Part shown: positions 1 through 6,151 of the stretch, one piece after another
How the letters are laid out: each line of letters opens with the position of its first letter
Position numbering within the stretch: position 1 is the first letter of the stretch
NCBI GenBank assembly: GCA_028293775.1
Contig: JAQGOD010000186.1
Location: 1 to 6,296 of the forward strand
Reading direction: 5' to 3'
Length of the DNA stretch: 6,296 nucleotides
Source of the DNA: Gammaproteobacteria bacterium
GTDB lineage: Bacteria > Pseudomonadota > Gammaproteobacteria > Steroidobacterales > Steroidobacteraceae
The notes under the pieces: model-generated
What the model saw: only the letters and a program-made list of their open reading frames with translations
What the model was told of the DNA's origin: nothing
The model's database searches: none
Made by a program: the position numbers and the translations under genes

Positions 1-397
1 ACGGCACCCCGCCGAACCACACGGTTGAGTAGTACGGAGGCAGCACGGAGATCACGAGGCCCGGAGGAGGCCTCACGACCACGAATCCAGGGCCACGGGG
101 GCTATACCAGACGCCGCCGCTGAAATAGAACCGGTCAGAGCCACGGTAATAAGGCCGGTAGCCCTCGGGCAAGGAGGGCCTGACGGTCCCCATGGGAGGG
201 TAGTAACGCCCATGGTTGTAACGGCCGTCCAATACCTGGCCGCGCCCGTCCGCGCGAGCCGGTGGGCCCCCATGGCCTTGTGCACGACCCGCCGCTTCGG
301 GACGCCCGTGCTCTTGGGCAACCGCGACCTGTACGCCGTGCCCGCCCATGAACAAAAGCGACAATCCCAGCATGGCAAATTTGGAGGTCTTGGTCAT
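1..397 (-). CDS. Secreted DUF6515-like protein, C-terminus cut by window edge
   Basis: This gene starts at the ATG complementary to 395-397 and leaves the window after 132 codons. Residues 1-27 form a Sec signal peptide: basic MTKTSK, a hydrophobic core (MLGLSLLFMGG), then a likely cleavage after AVA before QEHG. A Gly/Pro/Arg-rich linker follows (about 30-57). The part from about 58 has aromatic and proline patterns that I associate with DUF6515 exported proteins: RYNHGRYYP, LPEGYRPYYRG, FYFSGGVWYSPRGPGFVVV, then PPPG and PPYYSTVWFGGVP. The family has no established function known to me; location should be periplasm or cell surface. It follows the glycine-zipper lipoprotein gene on the same strand after 17 nt, which suggests co-transcription and a shared envelope role. 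The ribosome-binding site is weak (GGAT region). The family assignment is from memory of motifs; export is clear from the sequence. Confidence 0.8.
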   Translation of the reverse strand, partial: MTKTSKFAMLGLSLLFMGGHGVQVAVAQEHGRPEAAGRAQGHGGPPARADGRGQVLDGRYNHGRYYPPMGTVRPSLPEGYRPYYRGSDRFYFSGGVWYSPRGPGFVVVRPPPGLVISVLPPYYSTVWFGGVP

Positions 398-414
398 AGT
401 CGAGATCCAAACAG

Positions 415-972
415 TTAAGTGACCGTGTAGCCGCGACCCTGCAGGCAAGCACCAATGGCGCGCTTGTAACTATCGGCGCGGGCACGCCCTTCCGCGGCGC
501 TTTGATTGATCTCTTGCTGTGTTTGCCGGGCTTGCTGCTGCGCATTGGCATCAGCGGCCGACCCCACGATGGCTCCCGTGGCGCCGCCCAAGACCAGCCC
601 CGCGCCCGCATTGCGCGGTCCACCGATGATACCGCCGATAATCGCCCCGGCGATGGCACCGCCTACCGTATTGGCGCCGGGAGGACTCGAGGGCTGGACA
701 ATCACGCGTTCGTAGGCGCTGGCATCGGCGCGGCTGGGGTCCACACCGGTTTGCTGAACGGCCCAGAGGTGGCACTCATACCGATCACGCTCGGTCTGGT
801 CGGGACTCTGGCCGTGCGCAGGATAGACGAAGACTCGCTGCGGGGGCGGCGCGGGTACGGCATACGTACGCGGCGGGGGCGTCACGCACGCCGTCAAAAG
901 CCCGAGCACCGCTACAGGAATCGCGACCCGGGCAACCCCGCGCAAAACACTGGGGTAATTTGAAAGTTTCAT
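415..972 (-). CDS. Glycine-zipper domain lipoprotein
   Basis: A 185-residue predicted lipoprotein. The chosen start is the ATG at 970-972. A longer reading from a TTG at 1005 is possible but would put 11 residues, including a Cys, before the signal peptide, and an AAGAGG ribosome-binding site (983-988) lies 10 nt before the ATG. The signal peptide is basic then hydrophobic, with lipobox L26-T27-A28-C29; the +2 residue is Val, so outer-membrane sorting is expected by the E. coli rule. A proline-rich linker (about 31-46) leads to a conserved-looking segment with YPAHGQSPDQ and C67-HLWAVQQTG. The glycine zipper spans about 104-138 (GGAIAGAIIGGIIGG and GGATGAIVG), a motif that packs helices in or on membranes. 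A Gln/Ala-rich helix (about 141-165) and a tail with SYKRAIGACLQGRGY follow. C67 and C176 could form a disulfide (inference). The exact role is unknown; structural or stress-related envelope functions are typical of such proteins. Confidence 0.88.
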   Translation of the reverse strand: MKLSNYPSVLRGVARVAIPVAVLGLLTACVTPPPRTYAVPAPPPQRVFVYPAHGQSPDQTERDRYECHLWAVQQTGVDPSRADASAYERVIVQPSSPPGANTVGGAIAGAIIGGIIGGPRNAGAGLVLGGATGAIVGSAADANAQQQARQTQQEINQSAAEGRARADSYKRAIGACLQGRGYTVT

Positions 973-1002
973 GCGTTCACAGCCTCTTGTTCCTTTGCAG
1001 AT

Positions 1003-1017
1003 CAACGTAGAACGTTG
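1003..1017. promoter_or_regulatory. Perfect 15-bp dyad upstream of the glycine-zipper gene
   Basis: CAACGT-AGA-ACGTTG is a perfect inverted repeat with 6-nt arms and a 3-nt centre. It starts 31 nt upstream of the ATG of the glycine-zipper lipoprotein, in the 98-nt gap after the methyltransferase-like gene. It could be an operator or a short 5'-leader hairpin. No T-tract follows it on either strand, so it is not an intrinsic terminator. No recognised regulator consensus is matched, and a dyad of this size can arise by chance. Confidence 0.3.
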
Positions 1018-1070
1018 CTCTGGGTTGACACGGAATAAGCCGCGGAGTTCGCTTTCGGGAGTCGCAAGCG

Positions 1071-1880
1071 CTATTTCCTAGGCTTACGGAATTTTAATAT
1101 GAACTGGTCGGTCTTGCCGCGGATGCTTGGATCGAACACGATGGCGGTGCGCGGATCGGCAGCGTTGACCAACACATCGCTGGCACCGACAAACTCGAAT
1201 CCAGCCGCGGTCACTTCCGTCTTGACTGCCTCGGGGTCAATTCTGTGCAGGGTTTTGGTGTGCTGCAGTGCCGAGCCCGCCGGCGCCGAATGATCCAACA
1301 CGACGTACAAGCCGCCGGGCTTCAGTGAATCGAGCACGATTTTGTTGAACCCCACCACATCGACGGGAAAATTGTGCAGGTCATGATAATTTTGCGCGGT
1401 GAATACCAAGTCCACCTGAACAGGCGTCACGAGCCGGGTCAAGGGCGCGACGATCACGCTGACATTGGTGTAATTCGGGTCCGCTGCAATGGCTTTGACC
1501 CTCGCGGCGAGATCCGGCATATCCGCCGGCGCATTCGCGGGACGTTCCGGCACCAGCGCATATACGTGTCCTTCGGGACCTACTGCTTTACTGAAAATTC
1601 GCGTGAAGTAGCCGCCGCCCGGCAATAGTTCCGCAACTTGGCTTGCGGGCTTGATGCCAAGAAACTCGAGCGTTTCAACTGGTTTGCGATTGGCATCGCG
1701 CTGCTTGTCGGCATCGGGCCGATTGCTGTCGGCAACCGCAACAGACAGCGCGCTGGAGTCGCTGTGAGCGCTCGGTGCGCTCGGTGCGCTCGCGGCACCG
1801 GGTGTGCTCGGCTCGTGCATGCAGGCCGCCAGCATCAGCGACGCCGTGAGCGACGCGAGAATGAATGAATGACGAAGCAT
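1071..1880 (-). CDS. Exported lipoprotein with class I SAM-methyltransferase-like fold (COG4798 type)
   Basis: A 269-residue protein from ATG 1878-1880, preceded by a strong ribosome-binding site (GGGGAG, complement of 1886-1891, 5-nt spacer). Residues 1-20 are a lipoprotein signal peptide with lipobox L17-A18-A19-C20; +2 is Met, consistent with outer-membrane sorting. Residues 21-50 are a Ser/Ala/Pro linker. A methyltransferase-like domain follows: a pre-motif helix (RPDADKQRDANRKPVETLEF), a motif I-like loop at 82-95 (VAELLPGGGYFTRI), a strand at 106-110 (VYALV), the motif IV region VDLVFTAQNYHD (156-167), and KPGGLYVVLDHSAP (187-200). This pattern fits proteins annotated as predicted methyltransferases of COG4798, which often carry signal peptides. 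Motif I lacks the usual acidic-G-x-G form (LLPGGG), and SAM is not expected outside the cytoplasm, so real methyl transfer is uncertain. The gene diverges from sdaA across 139 nt. Fold and export are well supported; substrate and activity are unknown. Confidence 0.85.
   Translation of the reverse strand: MLRHSFILASLTASLMLAACMHEPSTPGAASAPSAPSAHSDSSALSVAVADSNRPDADKQRDANRKPVETLEFLGIKPASQVAELLPGGGYFTRIFSKAVGPEGHVYALVPERPANAPADMPDLAARVKAIAADPNYTNVSVIVAPLTRLVTPVQVDLVFTAQNYHDLHNFPVDVVGFNKIVLDSLKPGGLYVVLDHSAPAGSALQHTKTLHRIDPEAVKTEVTAAGFEFVGASDVLVNAADPRTAIVFDPSIRGKTDQFILKFRKPRK
1767..1793. repeat. Three tandem 9-bp units in the lipoprotein linker
   Basis: On the plus strand the sequence reads agcgctcgg, tgcgctcgg, tgcgctcgc: three 9-bp units with small differences. 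They lie in frame in the Ser/Ala/Pro linker of the methyltransferase-like lipoprotein and encode a repeated Ser-Ala-Pro motif (residues about 30-38). Gain or loss of a unit would keep the frame and only change the tether length between the lipid anchor and the domain. Confidence 0.75.
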
Positions 1881-1885
1881 AGAGA

Positions 1886-1891
1886 CTCCCC
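1886..1891 (-). promoter_or_regulatory. Ribosome-binding site of the methyltransferase-like lipoprotein gene
   Basis: The minus strand reads GGGGAG, 5 nt before the ATG at 1878-1880. It is the clearest Shine-Dalgarno sequence on the left side of the window and supports this start codon. Confidence 0.65.
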
Positions 1892-1910
1892 TTTATTGTC
1901 GGCCAACGGA

Positions 1911-1920
1911 AACAATTGTT
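1911..1920. promoter_or_regulatory. 10-bp palindrome AACAATTGTT in the divergent spacer
   Basis: AACAATTGTT is a perfect palindrome in the 139-nt spacer between the divergent methyltransferase-like gene and sdaA. It begins 31 nt upstream of the start codon of the methyltransferase-like gene, so it could sit near its promoter and act as an operator. There is no match to a regulator consensus I can name. It may be chance, although it is AT-rich against a GC-rich background. Confidence 0.25.
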
Positions 1921-1958
1921 GTAGACCTAGTTTAGCATCTGCGGAACTGTGCGGCGTC

Positions 1959-1989
1959 TTGAGCGCGGCTCGAAGCGGCGGCGTATCAT
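1959..1989 (+). promoter_or_regulatory. sdaA: Candidate sigma-70 promoter for sdaA
   Basis: TTGAGC (1959-1964, four of six matches to TTGACA) and TATCAT (1984-1989, five of six to TATAAT) are separated by 19 nt, slightly longer than the ideal 17. Transcription would start near 1996 and give a leader of roughly 24 nt before the ATG at 2020. An imperfect dyad (GAGC-GCG-GCTC) lies between the two boxes. The suboptimal spacing keeps confidence low. Confidence 0.35.
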
Positions 1990-2019
1990 GGGGAATTCCA
2001 CGCCTCGGACGATCCGCGT

Positions 2020-3384
2020 ATGAGTTTGAGTGTTTTCGATATCTTCAAGGTCGGCATTGGTCCTTCCAGTTCGCACACCATGGGCCCGATGAACGCCGCC
2101 CGCGAATTCGTTCTGTTGCTCGAAGAGCGCGGCTTGCTCGCGGCTACCGCGCAAATCTCCGCGCAGCTTTATGGGTCTCTGGCCCTTACCGGCCGCGGTC
2201 ACTGCACCGATCGCGCGATTCTCCTCGGCCTGGAGGGGATGCGTCCCGATACGATTGATCCCGCGGCGGTTGACCCCACCTTGCAGCGAATTCGCGCTGC
2301 CAAGCGCCTGCGCCTCTTGGGAAAGCACGAAATCGATTTCGATGAACCCCTCAATCTTTTGTTCCATACGGATCAAGTGTTGCCCGGCCACTCCAATGGA
2401 ATGCGCTTCACGGCACACAACGCCGCCCACACGGTTTTGGCTCGAGAGGAGTACTACAGTATCGGCGGCGGCTTTGTCATTCGTGCCGGTGCAGAAGCGG
2501 GCGTGGATGCCGCTCGGGCTTCGCCGCCGTTCGAATTCAATTCCGGCCTGCAACTGCTTGAACACGGCAAAGCGCAGGGGCTGGAGATCCACGAATTGAT
2601 GCTGGCTCGAGAGCGCACTTGGCGCAGCGACGCCGAGGTGCAGGCGGGGCTTTCACGCATTTGGCAGGTCATGCAGGATTGCGTGCGCAGAGGGTTCAAT
2701 GCGCAAGGCTTACTGCCGGGCGTGCTCGGTGTTCGAAGGCGCGCACCAAAACTGTTTCGTCAGCTCATGAGCGGCGATCCCCACGGTCCCATGCATGCGC
2801 TCGATTGGGTCAACGCATACGCGCTCGCCGTCAATGAAGAAAATGCCGCGGGGGGCCAGGTCGTCACCGCGCCCACCAACGGGGCCGCGGGAATCGTGCC
2901 CGCCGTATTGCATTATTACAGGCGCTTCGAGGCGGGGGCTGATGATGACGGCATCGCGCGCTTTTTACTCACCGCCGCCGCCATCGGCATGTTGTACAAG
3001 CAAAACGCGTCGATTTCCGGGGCGGAAATGGGTTGCCAGGGGGAGGTCGGGGTTGCCTGTTCGATGGCTGCGGCCGGGCTGGTCTCGGCGCTGCACGGCA
3101 GCAACGAGCAGATCGAGAATGCGGCGGAAATCGGCATGGAACACAACTTGGGGCTTACCTGCGATCCCGTGGCAGGGTTGGTGCAGATCCCCTGCATCGA
3201 ACGCAACGCCATGGGGTCGGTAAAAGCCATCAATGCTGCGCGCCTCGCGATGCGCGGCGACGGCTCGCACAAGGTTTCCCTCGACCAAGTCATCAATACC
3301 ATGCGTCAGACCGGCATCGATATGTCGACCATCTACAAAGAGACTTCGCAGGGAGGGCTCGCTGTGAACGTGCCCGAGTGTTGA
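2020..3384 (+). CDS. sdaA: L-serine ammonia-lyase (L-serine dehydratase), type II [4Fe-4S], single chain
   Basis: A 454-residue cytoplasmic enzyme that deaminates L-serine to pyruvate and ammonia using an oxygen-sensitive [4Fe-4S] cluster, not PLP. The ATG start gives the family N-terminus ([19 protein letters not shown]). The beta domain covers about 3-157, with SSSHTMGP (H19), the LTGRGH segment (H61) and YYSIGGGF (145-152). The alpha domain covers about 186-450, with [20 protein letters not shown] (272-291), [16 protein letters not shown] (329-344) and [18 protein letters not shown] (380-397). Cys339, Cys381 and Cys392 fit the three core cluster ligands. The last residue, Cys454, fits the C-terminal cysteine that fills the fourth site in the Legionella enzyme; all four are offset by four from its 343/385/396/458. 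Length is normal for the single-chain form. The ribosome-binding site is weak (GGA 10 nt upstream). sdaA converges on ppc. The enzyme would feed serine carbon into pyruvate; a dehydratase of another substrate is unlikely given the motif match. Confidence 0.97.
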   Translation: MSLSVFDIFKVGIGPSSSHTMGPMNAAREFVLLLEERGLLAATAQISAQLYGSLALTGRGHCTDRAILLGLEGMRPDTIDPAAVDPTLQRIRAAKRLRLLGKHEIDFDEPLNLLFHTDQVLPGHSNGMRFTAHNAAHTVLAREEYYSIGGGFVIRAGAEAGVDAARASPPFEFNSGLQLLEHGKAQGLEIHELMLARERTWRSDAEVQAGLSRIWQVMQDCVRRGFNAQGLLPGVLGVRRRAPKLFRQLMSGDPHGPMHALDWVNAYALAVNEENAAGGQVVTAPTNGAAGIVPAVLHYYRRFEAGADDDGIARFLLTAAAIGMLYKQNASISGAEMGCQGEVGVACSMAAAGLVSALHGSNEQIENAAEIGMEHNLGLTCDPVAGLVQIPCIERNAMGSVKAINAARLAMRGDGSHKVSLDQVINTMRQTGIDMSTIYKETSQGGLAVNVPEC

Positions 3385-3395
3385 GGCCAAGCAAT
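3385..3395. other. 11-nt convergent junction between sdaA and ppc
   Basis: The stop codons of sdaA (TGA, 3382-3384) and ppc (TAA, complement of 3396-3398) are separated by only 11 nt. There is no hairpin followed by a T-tract on either strand here or just inside either gene. Transcripts from the two sides should therefore overlap at their 3' ends unless Rho or transcription collision ends them. Confidence 0.8.
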
Positions 3396-6116
3396 TTACC
3401 CCGTGGCTTGCAAGCCCTGCGCGATTCCGCCGATGGTCGCCCGCAACGCGCCGAACAGCGCCTGATCCTGCCGCTGCGTCGCCCGCCAGCGCTGCAGCAA
3501 ATCCACTTGCATGAGGTGCATGGGATCGACGTACGGATTGCGCAATTTGATAGACCGCTGCAAGGTCGGATCGCTGTCGAGCAGGCGAGACGAACCGCGC
3601 AAATTAAGCACAAGGCGCACGGTCAACGCATACTCCGCCGCGATGAGCTGCGCGAGCACTTGATGCTTGTCCGGCGCCAGCGCGTCATAGTAGGCCGCGA
3701 TTTGCAGATCCGTTCGAGCCAGCATGGCCTCGACGTCATCGAGCAAATGCCCGAAGAAAGGCCAATGCGCCGTCATGCGCGATATGACTTCCTCGCCGTG
3801 CAGTTCCAAGGCAGCCCGCAGCCCGCTCCCGAAGCCGAACCAGCCAGGCAACATGTGGCGGCTTTGCGTCCAGGCGAACACCCAGGGAATCGCTCGAAGC
3901 GATTGCACGCCCGTGCCGTCCGAGCGCGCAGCCGGGCGTGATGCGATGTGCATACGCTCGATCACATCCAGCGGCGTGGCCGCACGGAAATAGTCGAAAA
4001 ATTCAGGACCGCCAAAAACCAGTTCGCGATAGGTCTTGAGGCTTTGGGCCGCAATGGTGCGCATGGCCGCGATTTGGTCGGCGGCAATCGGCGGCATCTG
4101 TGCGCCCTGAGCCGTTGCCAACGCCACGGCGGCAAATGTTCTCTCGAGCGTGCGCATCGCGATGGGACGCAGGCTGTAACTCTGATTGACCACTTCGCCT
4201 TGCTCGGTCAATCGCAATATTCCGCGCATAGCGCCGGCCGGCAGCGATTCGACCAAGTGTTCGGTGCGTCCGCCGCCGCGCGGCGGGGTGCCGCCGCGGC
4301 CGTGAAATATCAACAGATCGACCTCCGCAGCGCGCGCTGCCTCGAGCAACTGCGTCTGTGCCGCTTGCAGTGCCCAACGCGACGCCGCGATCCCGCCTTG
4401 CTTGTTGGTGTCGGAGTATCCGATGACGACCATTTGCCGATTCCCCCTGGAGGCCAGGTGGCGGCGATACGCAGGCTCGGCATTCAGAGCACCCAAAACC
4501 TCTCCGGCCGTCTCCAACGATTCAATGGACTCGAGCAGTGGCGCCACATCGAGCGGGCACTCGCCGCTGCGCTTATCGGTGATGTCGGCCCATCGCGCCA
4601 GCAGCAATACGGCGAGGACATCCTCAGGCCCCCGCGTACCGCTCACGATGTACTGGCCGATGGCGCGGCCGCCGAATTTGTGCCGCGTCTGAGCGATTGC
4701 TTCGAACGCCCAGAGACTACGGCGGCCCATGGCGTCGAATGCCGAGGTAGGCCCCTGATCGCGCGACAGCAGGCCGCGCAGTTGGCGCAGTCGTTCCTCC
4801 GCCGGCAGCGACGGCCACGCTTCCTGGCCCAAGCCCTGCGCGATGATCTCATCATGGGCGGATGCATGCTGAATGACATCCAGCGTTGCCAAGTGAAAGC
4901 CGAACGTACGCACGCGGCGCATTAATCGTCGCACCAGAAAATAACCGGCGTGCCGCCCGCGATTTTCAAGCAAGCTTTCCGCGGCCAAGCGTATGTCGGA
5001 GAGAAATTCATCCGGGTCTTGATAAGCGTTCGGCCGGCCCTCATAGCTCGCCTTCAGGCGTTCGCCGAGTTGCCCGAAGAACATTCGATACGGCATGCGG
5101 TCGTGCCGCGCCGGGGCCAGCGCATTCGCCCCAGGCAGCACGCTCATATAGGAATCGATGCGTGCGGCCAGCGCGGGACTGACGGCGACGCGATTCGCGC
5201 TCTGGCTCAAGGATTCGGCCAGCTGCTGGCATTCGGCAAAATAAGAGGAAACGATGAGCTGCTGATGCCGGTGCAGGGTCTCGCGAATGGTCTTGCCATG
5301 CACGTCGGCATTGCCGTCCATATCGCCCCCGACCCACGATCCAAAGCGCAAGATATTCGGCAGGTCCAGCGTGCCGGCCGGAACCGCATAGGCGTTCGCC
5401 AGCGCCGCCTCTATTTCTTCATAAAAAAGCGGCACCACGCGATATAGGATGTCGATCAAATAAAACAACACGTGCTCGCGCTCATCGACAACCGTCAACC
5501 CTTCGCGCGGATGCTCCTCGGTTTGCCAGATGCTGGTGATCTGGAGCCGCACCCGCGCCCGCAACATATCGAGCTCCGCCCTGCTCGATGTGGGATTGTT
5601 ACGATCAAGCAAGTCATGTGCGATGTGCTGCTGCTTTCGCAAGATGGTCCGTCGAGTCGATTCAGTGGGGTGCGCCGTGAACACCGGCTCTATGCTCATG
5701 TTCCCGATGAGTTGCAGGGCTTGCTCCAGCGGCAGACCCGATCGCTGCAGCCGTCCGATGCAGTCTGCGATTCCACCGGGCTGCGATGTGCCAAGATCGC
5801 TCAAGTACTCGCGGCGCCGGCGCACTCGATGGACTTTTTCCGCCGTATTCACCGCCATGAACCAGATCGAGAAGGCGCGCGTGAGATCGGTGGCCGCGGT
5901 AGGGGCTCGGCCGCGCGTACGCTCTTGCAGCTCGCACGCGCCTGAAGGGTCGCCCTCGCGCCGCAGGATCGCCGCCAGCCGATCACCTTCCACCAGCTTG
6001 AAGAATTCCTCGCCGCCCTGTTCGCGCAGCATCTCGCCGATCAATTCGCCGAGCGCGTGCACATCCTCGCGCAAGGCGGCGTCTTTTGCCGGAAATTGAA
6101 TGCTCTGGCGATACAT
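3396..6116 (-). CDS. ppc: Phosphoenolpyruvate carboxylase with altered allosteric-site residues
   Basis: A 906-residue cytoplasmic enzyme that carboxylates PEP with bicarbonate to oxaloacetate and phosphate, refilling the TCA cycle. The bacterial family is usually about 880-930 residues. Motifs in order: TAHPTE at 147-152 (H149, E. coli H138), GSWVGGDMDGN (259-269), metal ligand E529 (PLLES), GYSDTNKQGG (566-575; metal ligand D569, K572), FHGRGG (604-609; R607), PRGGG (612-616; R613, E. coli R587), TEQGE (637-641), SRPA (R727), RAIPWVFAWTQ (741-751), KLRNPYVDP (857-865; R859, E. coli R832) and the C-terminal ATG tripeptide. Departures from E. coli: R396 is Ile415, D547 is Gln573, G586 is Pro612, K620 is Ser646, K773 is Arg801 and N881 is Ala904. 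K620, K773 and N881 relate to aspartate inhibition, R396 to the active site. The ATG at 6114-6116 gives a normal N-terminus but has only a weak ribosome-binding site. No frameshift is seen. Identity is certain; regulation and kinetics are inferred. Confidence 0.98.
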   Translation of the reverse strand: MYRQSIQFPAKDAALREDVHALGELIGEMLREQGGEEFFKLVEGDRLAAILRREGDPSGACELQERTRGRAPTAATDLTRAFSIWFMAVNTAEKVHRVRRRREYLSDLGTSQPGGIADCIGRLQRSGLPLEQALQLIGNMSIEPVFTAHPTESTRRTILRKQQHIAHDLLDRNNPTSSRAELDMLRARVRLQITSIWQTEEHPREGLTVVDEREHVLFYLIDILYRVVPLFYEEIEAALANAYAVPAGTLDLPNILRFGSWVGGDMDGNADVHGKTIRETLHRHQQLIVSSYFAECQQLAESLSQSANRVAVSPALAARIDSYMSVLPGANALAPARHDRMPYRMFFGQLGERLKASYEGRPNAYQDPDEFLSDIRLAAESLLENRGRHAGYFLVRRLMRRVRTFGFHLATLDVIQHASAHDEIIAQGLGQEAWPSLPAEERLRQLRGLLSRDQGPTSAFDAMGRRSLWAFEAIAQTRHKFGGRAIGQYIVSGTRGPEDVLAVLLLARWADITDKRSGECPLDVAPLLESIESLETAGEVLGALNAEPAYRRHLASRGNRQMVVIGYSDTNKQGGIAASRWALQAAQTQLLEAARAAEVDLLIFHGRGGTPPRGGGRTEHLVESLPAGAMRGILRLTEQGEVVNQSYSLRPIAMRTLERTFAAVALATAQGAQMPPIAADQIAAMRTIAAQSLKTYRELVFGGPEFFDYFRAATPLDVIERMHIASRPAARSDGTGVQSLRAIPWVFAWTQSRHMLPGWFGFGSGLRAALELHGEEVISRMTAHWPFFGHLLDDVEAMLARTDLQIAAYYDALAPDKHQVLAQLIAAEYALTVRLVLNLRGSSRLLDSDPTLQRSIKLRNPYVDPMHLMQVDLLQRWRATQRQDQALFGALRATIGGIAQGLQATG
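3405..3416. repeat. 12-bp perfect palindrome GGCTTGCAAGCC in the last codons of ppc
   Basis: GGCTTGCAAGCC is a perfect palindrome inside the 3' end of ppc, over codons 901-904, about 20 nt beyond the sdaA stop. It has no loop and no following T-tract, so it is a poor intrinsic terminator. It could be a protein-binding site or simply coding sequence. Confidence 0.4.
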
Positions 6117-6136
6117 AATGCTAGGCTCTGAAGAAA

Positions 6137-6144
6137 AGAGGGAG
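6137..6144 (+). promoter_or_regulatory. Ribosome-binding site of the Kef-type antiporter gene
   Basis: AGAGGGAG lies 7 nt before the ATG at 6152 and is a good Shine-Dalgarno match. It decides the start of the partial antiporter gene. It occupies much of the 35-nt spacer to ppc, leaving little room for separate promoters between the two start codons. Confidence 0.7.
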
Positions 6145-6151
6145 AAATAGT

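Noticed and set aside
970..1005. TTG start at 1005 giving an 11-residue longer glycine-zipper protein
   Set aside because: The extension places a Cys and charged residues before the lipoprotein signal peptide. The ATG at 970-972 has a ribosome-binding site and gives a normal signal peptide.
1025..1030. Perfect TTGACA -35 box on the plus strand
   Set aside because: No acceptable -10 hexamer occurs 16-19 nt downstream (TTCGCT region), and it would drive transcription only antisense to the methyltransferase-like gene.
1958..1978. Imperfect hairpin CTTGAGC-GCG-GCTCGAAG considered as a terminator
   Set aside because: The stem is short and imperfect, has no T-tract on either strand, and lies in a divergent spacer where a terminator would have no gene end to serve.
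1927..2592. Open reading frame of 221 codons on the minus strand, antisense to the 5' part of sdaA
   Set aside because: It overlaps the strongly conserved N-terminal domain of sdaA and crosses its promoter region; no domain or signal is visible.
3033..3941. Open reading frame of 302 codons on the plus strand across the end of sdaA and into ppc
   Set aside because: It is out of frame with sdaA and antisense to ppc, both well-supported genes. The low-complexity, Arg-rich product has no family features.
3948..4925. Open reading frame of 325 codons on the plus strand, antisense to ppc
   Set aside because: It lies wholly inside ppc, which carries all family motifs on the other strand. Its translation has no recognisable domain and is Arg/Gln/His-rich as expected for a shadow frame in GC-rich DNA.
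3396..6116. ppc considered as a decaying pseudogene because of the missing R396
   Set aside because: The frame is open for 906 codons with both ends intact and all other catalytic motifs present, which argues for a functional but divergent enzyme.
6086..6119. Possible promoter TTGCCG ... CATAAT for the antiporter gene
   Set aside because: The spacing is 22 nt, too long for a sigma-70 promoter. CATAAT alone is not enough evidence.
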